A stretch of 64,000 nt of DNA from Blautia hansenii DSM 20583 (lineage in GTDB: Bacteria > Bacillota > Clostridia > Lachnospirales > Lachnospiraceae). The stretch lies in assembly GCF_002222595.2 (NCBI RefSeq), contig NZ_CP022413.2, positions 2,503,501 to 2,567,500 of the forward strand, given 5' to 3'. Each line of letters starts with the position of its first letter. The first letter of the stretch is position 1. The position numbers and the translations under genes are program-made. This document shows, one piece after another, positions 63,033 through 64,000 of the stretch. The notes below the pieces were generated by a model. The model did not search any database, was not told where the DNA came from, and worked only from the letters and a program-made list of their open reading frames with translations.

Positions 63033-64000
63033 ATTTCAAAACATCCAGATACTCATTTTCGTAAAATTCTATGGTAATTTCTGTGTACTCCCCTTCTTTT
63101 GACTGCACAGCCAATCTATGTCCCAGACGTTTACAAAGCGTATTGCATAAATACAATCCCATTCCCGTAGAAGCCTGATGTGTTCTGCCGTTCTTACCGG
63201 TAAACGACTTTTCAAAAACTCTTGGCAAATCTTCTGTCGCAATTCCAATCCCGTTGTCCCAAATATGGAGAAAACTATGCTTTCCATCTTGATGACTCCA
63301 TATCCGAATTATACTGTCTTCTTTCTTATACTTCACTGCATTACTGATAATCTGCCCCAAAATAAATCGCATCCATTTCTCATCTGTATAAACGGAAATA
63401 TCCTGTGTTTCCTGCACAATTTTTATCTTATTTAAAATCAGACTATCTCTGTTTTCAGAAATACACTGATTAGTAAGTTTTTTTAAAGAATGGGGAGCAA
63501 TCCTATAATCCTTTTCCGGAACTTCACTTCTAAGATAATAGAGCACCTGTTCAACATAGCCTTCAATCCGCCCTACCTGCTCCTTTAAAGTTCTGGCTGA
63601 TGTACCTTTATACTCATGGAGAATAAGACGAATACTGGCAATAGGAAGTTTTACCTCATGTACCCATGTTTCTATATAGCGTTTAAATTCATTGTTTTTT
63701 CGTATTTGAACAAAAATTTCGTCATTCATGGATTTCTGCATTTCTGATACCACGTCATACAAAATCTGCCCTTCCAGAAATTCCGGTTTTTCCAACATTT
63801 CCATTAGCAAATACTTTTCTTCTAGCTGTTGAAGCTTCTGCTCCAGTTCTCTATAAAATCCCTTTTTCCTGTTATAACCATAAATTCCTGCTGCAAGAAA
63901 TCCCAAAAACAAAACTGTAAGAACAAAAATTTGTAACGTCATACTTAAATTAAAAAGCAGAAAAATACCCTCTGTAATTCCCATACATATCAGAAAAATC
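63031..64000 (-). CDS. Bce-type sensor histidine kinase (N-terminus off the right edge)
   Basis: At least 322 residues are visible. It has intramembrane-sensing architecture: only short hydrophobic segments (IFLICMGITEGIFLLFNLS, then LQIFVLTVLFLGFLAAGIY) and no extracellular domain. The kinase core has ETWVHEVKLPIASIRL (phospho-His), QIISNAVKYKK (N box), IWDNGIGIATEDLP (G1) and STGMGLYL (G2). The ATG at 63984 is in frame, but the frame stays open to the edge and the first helix would be cut, so the start is probably outside. The partner regulator gene should be next. Confidence 0.9.
   Translation of the reverse strand, partial: IFLICMGITEGIFLLFNLSMTLQIFVLTVLFLGFLAAGIYGYNRKKGFYRELEQKLQQLEEKYLLMEMLEKPEFLEGQILYDVVSEMQKSMNDEIFVQIRKNNEFKRYIETWVHEVKLPIASIRLILHEYKGTSARTLKEQVGRIEGYVEQVLYYLRSEVPEKDYRIAPHSLKKLTNQCISENRDSLILNKIKIVQETQDISVYTDEKWMRFILGQIISNAVKYKKEDSIIRIWSHQDGKHSFLHIWDNGIGIATEDLPRVFEKSFTGKNGRTHQASTGMGLYLCNTLCKRLGHRLAVQSKEGEYTEITIEFYENEYLDVLK

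Overview
The window is a low-GC, spore-forming Firmicute chromosome, most likely Lachnospiraceae (a Blautia, Dorea or Mediterraneibacter-like gut clostridium; the genus is not settled by this sequence). The evidence is a complete S10-spc-alpha ribosomal cluster with rpsD inside the alpha operon, a KOW protein between map and infA, an L17 with a long insertion, and contiguous spoIIA and spoVA sporulation operons. There are no rRNA or tRNA genes, no transposase, no prophage and no CRISPR array. Most genes lie on the minus strand; the plus-strand genes are few and mostly accessory.

Layout in coordinate order. 1-17085: rpsJ to secY, adk-map-KOW-infA, and rpmJ-rpsM-rpsK-rpsD-rpoA-rplQ (cut at the left edge). 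17175-23782: an acidic-tailed pseudo-signal-peptidase, an M18 aminopeptidase, and tcdA-murB-rapZ-whiA-crh. 23911-28392: spoIIAA-spoIIAB-sigF-spoVAA to spoVAE. 28511-38466: Zn-ribbon/TPR membrane protein, a 49-aa ORF, folC, LTA-synthase-like protein, valS with T-box, and an anchored endonuclease/exonuclease/phosphatase protein. 38525-44432: ABC exporter, a cobalamin riboswitch with no gene behind it, a spore DNA-binding protein, a padR-DUF1700-DUF4097-pspC module and a lipoprotein. 44522-54804: GNAT, candidate small RNA, addBA, HAD phosphatase, EamA transporter, FMN-bind-like protein. 54924-60098: nadE, hslO, methyltransferase, Rpn-type nuclease, solitary HicB. 60163-64000: Bce-type peptide-sensing ABC transporter and its histidine kinase (cut at the right edge).

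The strongest non-coding signals are: (1) a two-hairpin element of about 100 nt that recurs three times inside the ribosomal operon, each copy starting at the stop codon of a ribosomal gene, with base changes that preserve pairing; (2) two copies of a 220-250 bp imperfect palindrome in unrelated intergenic regions; (3) a cobalamin riboswitch with its own promoter and terminator but no downstream gene; (4) at both the spore-protein gene and spoVAA, a sigma-G-like promoter laid over one arm of a hairpin whose other arm holds the ribosome binding site, so that only the sigma-G transcript would have a free site.

All functional statements come from reading motifs and gene order; no database search was run.
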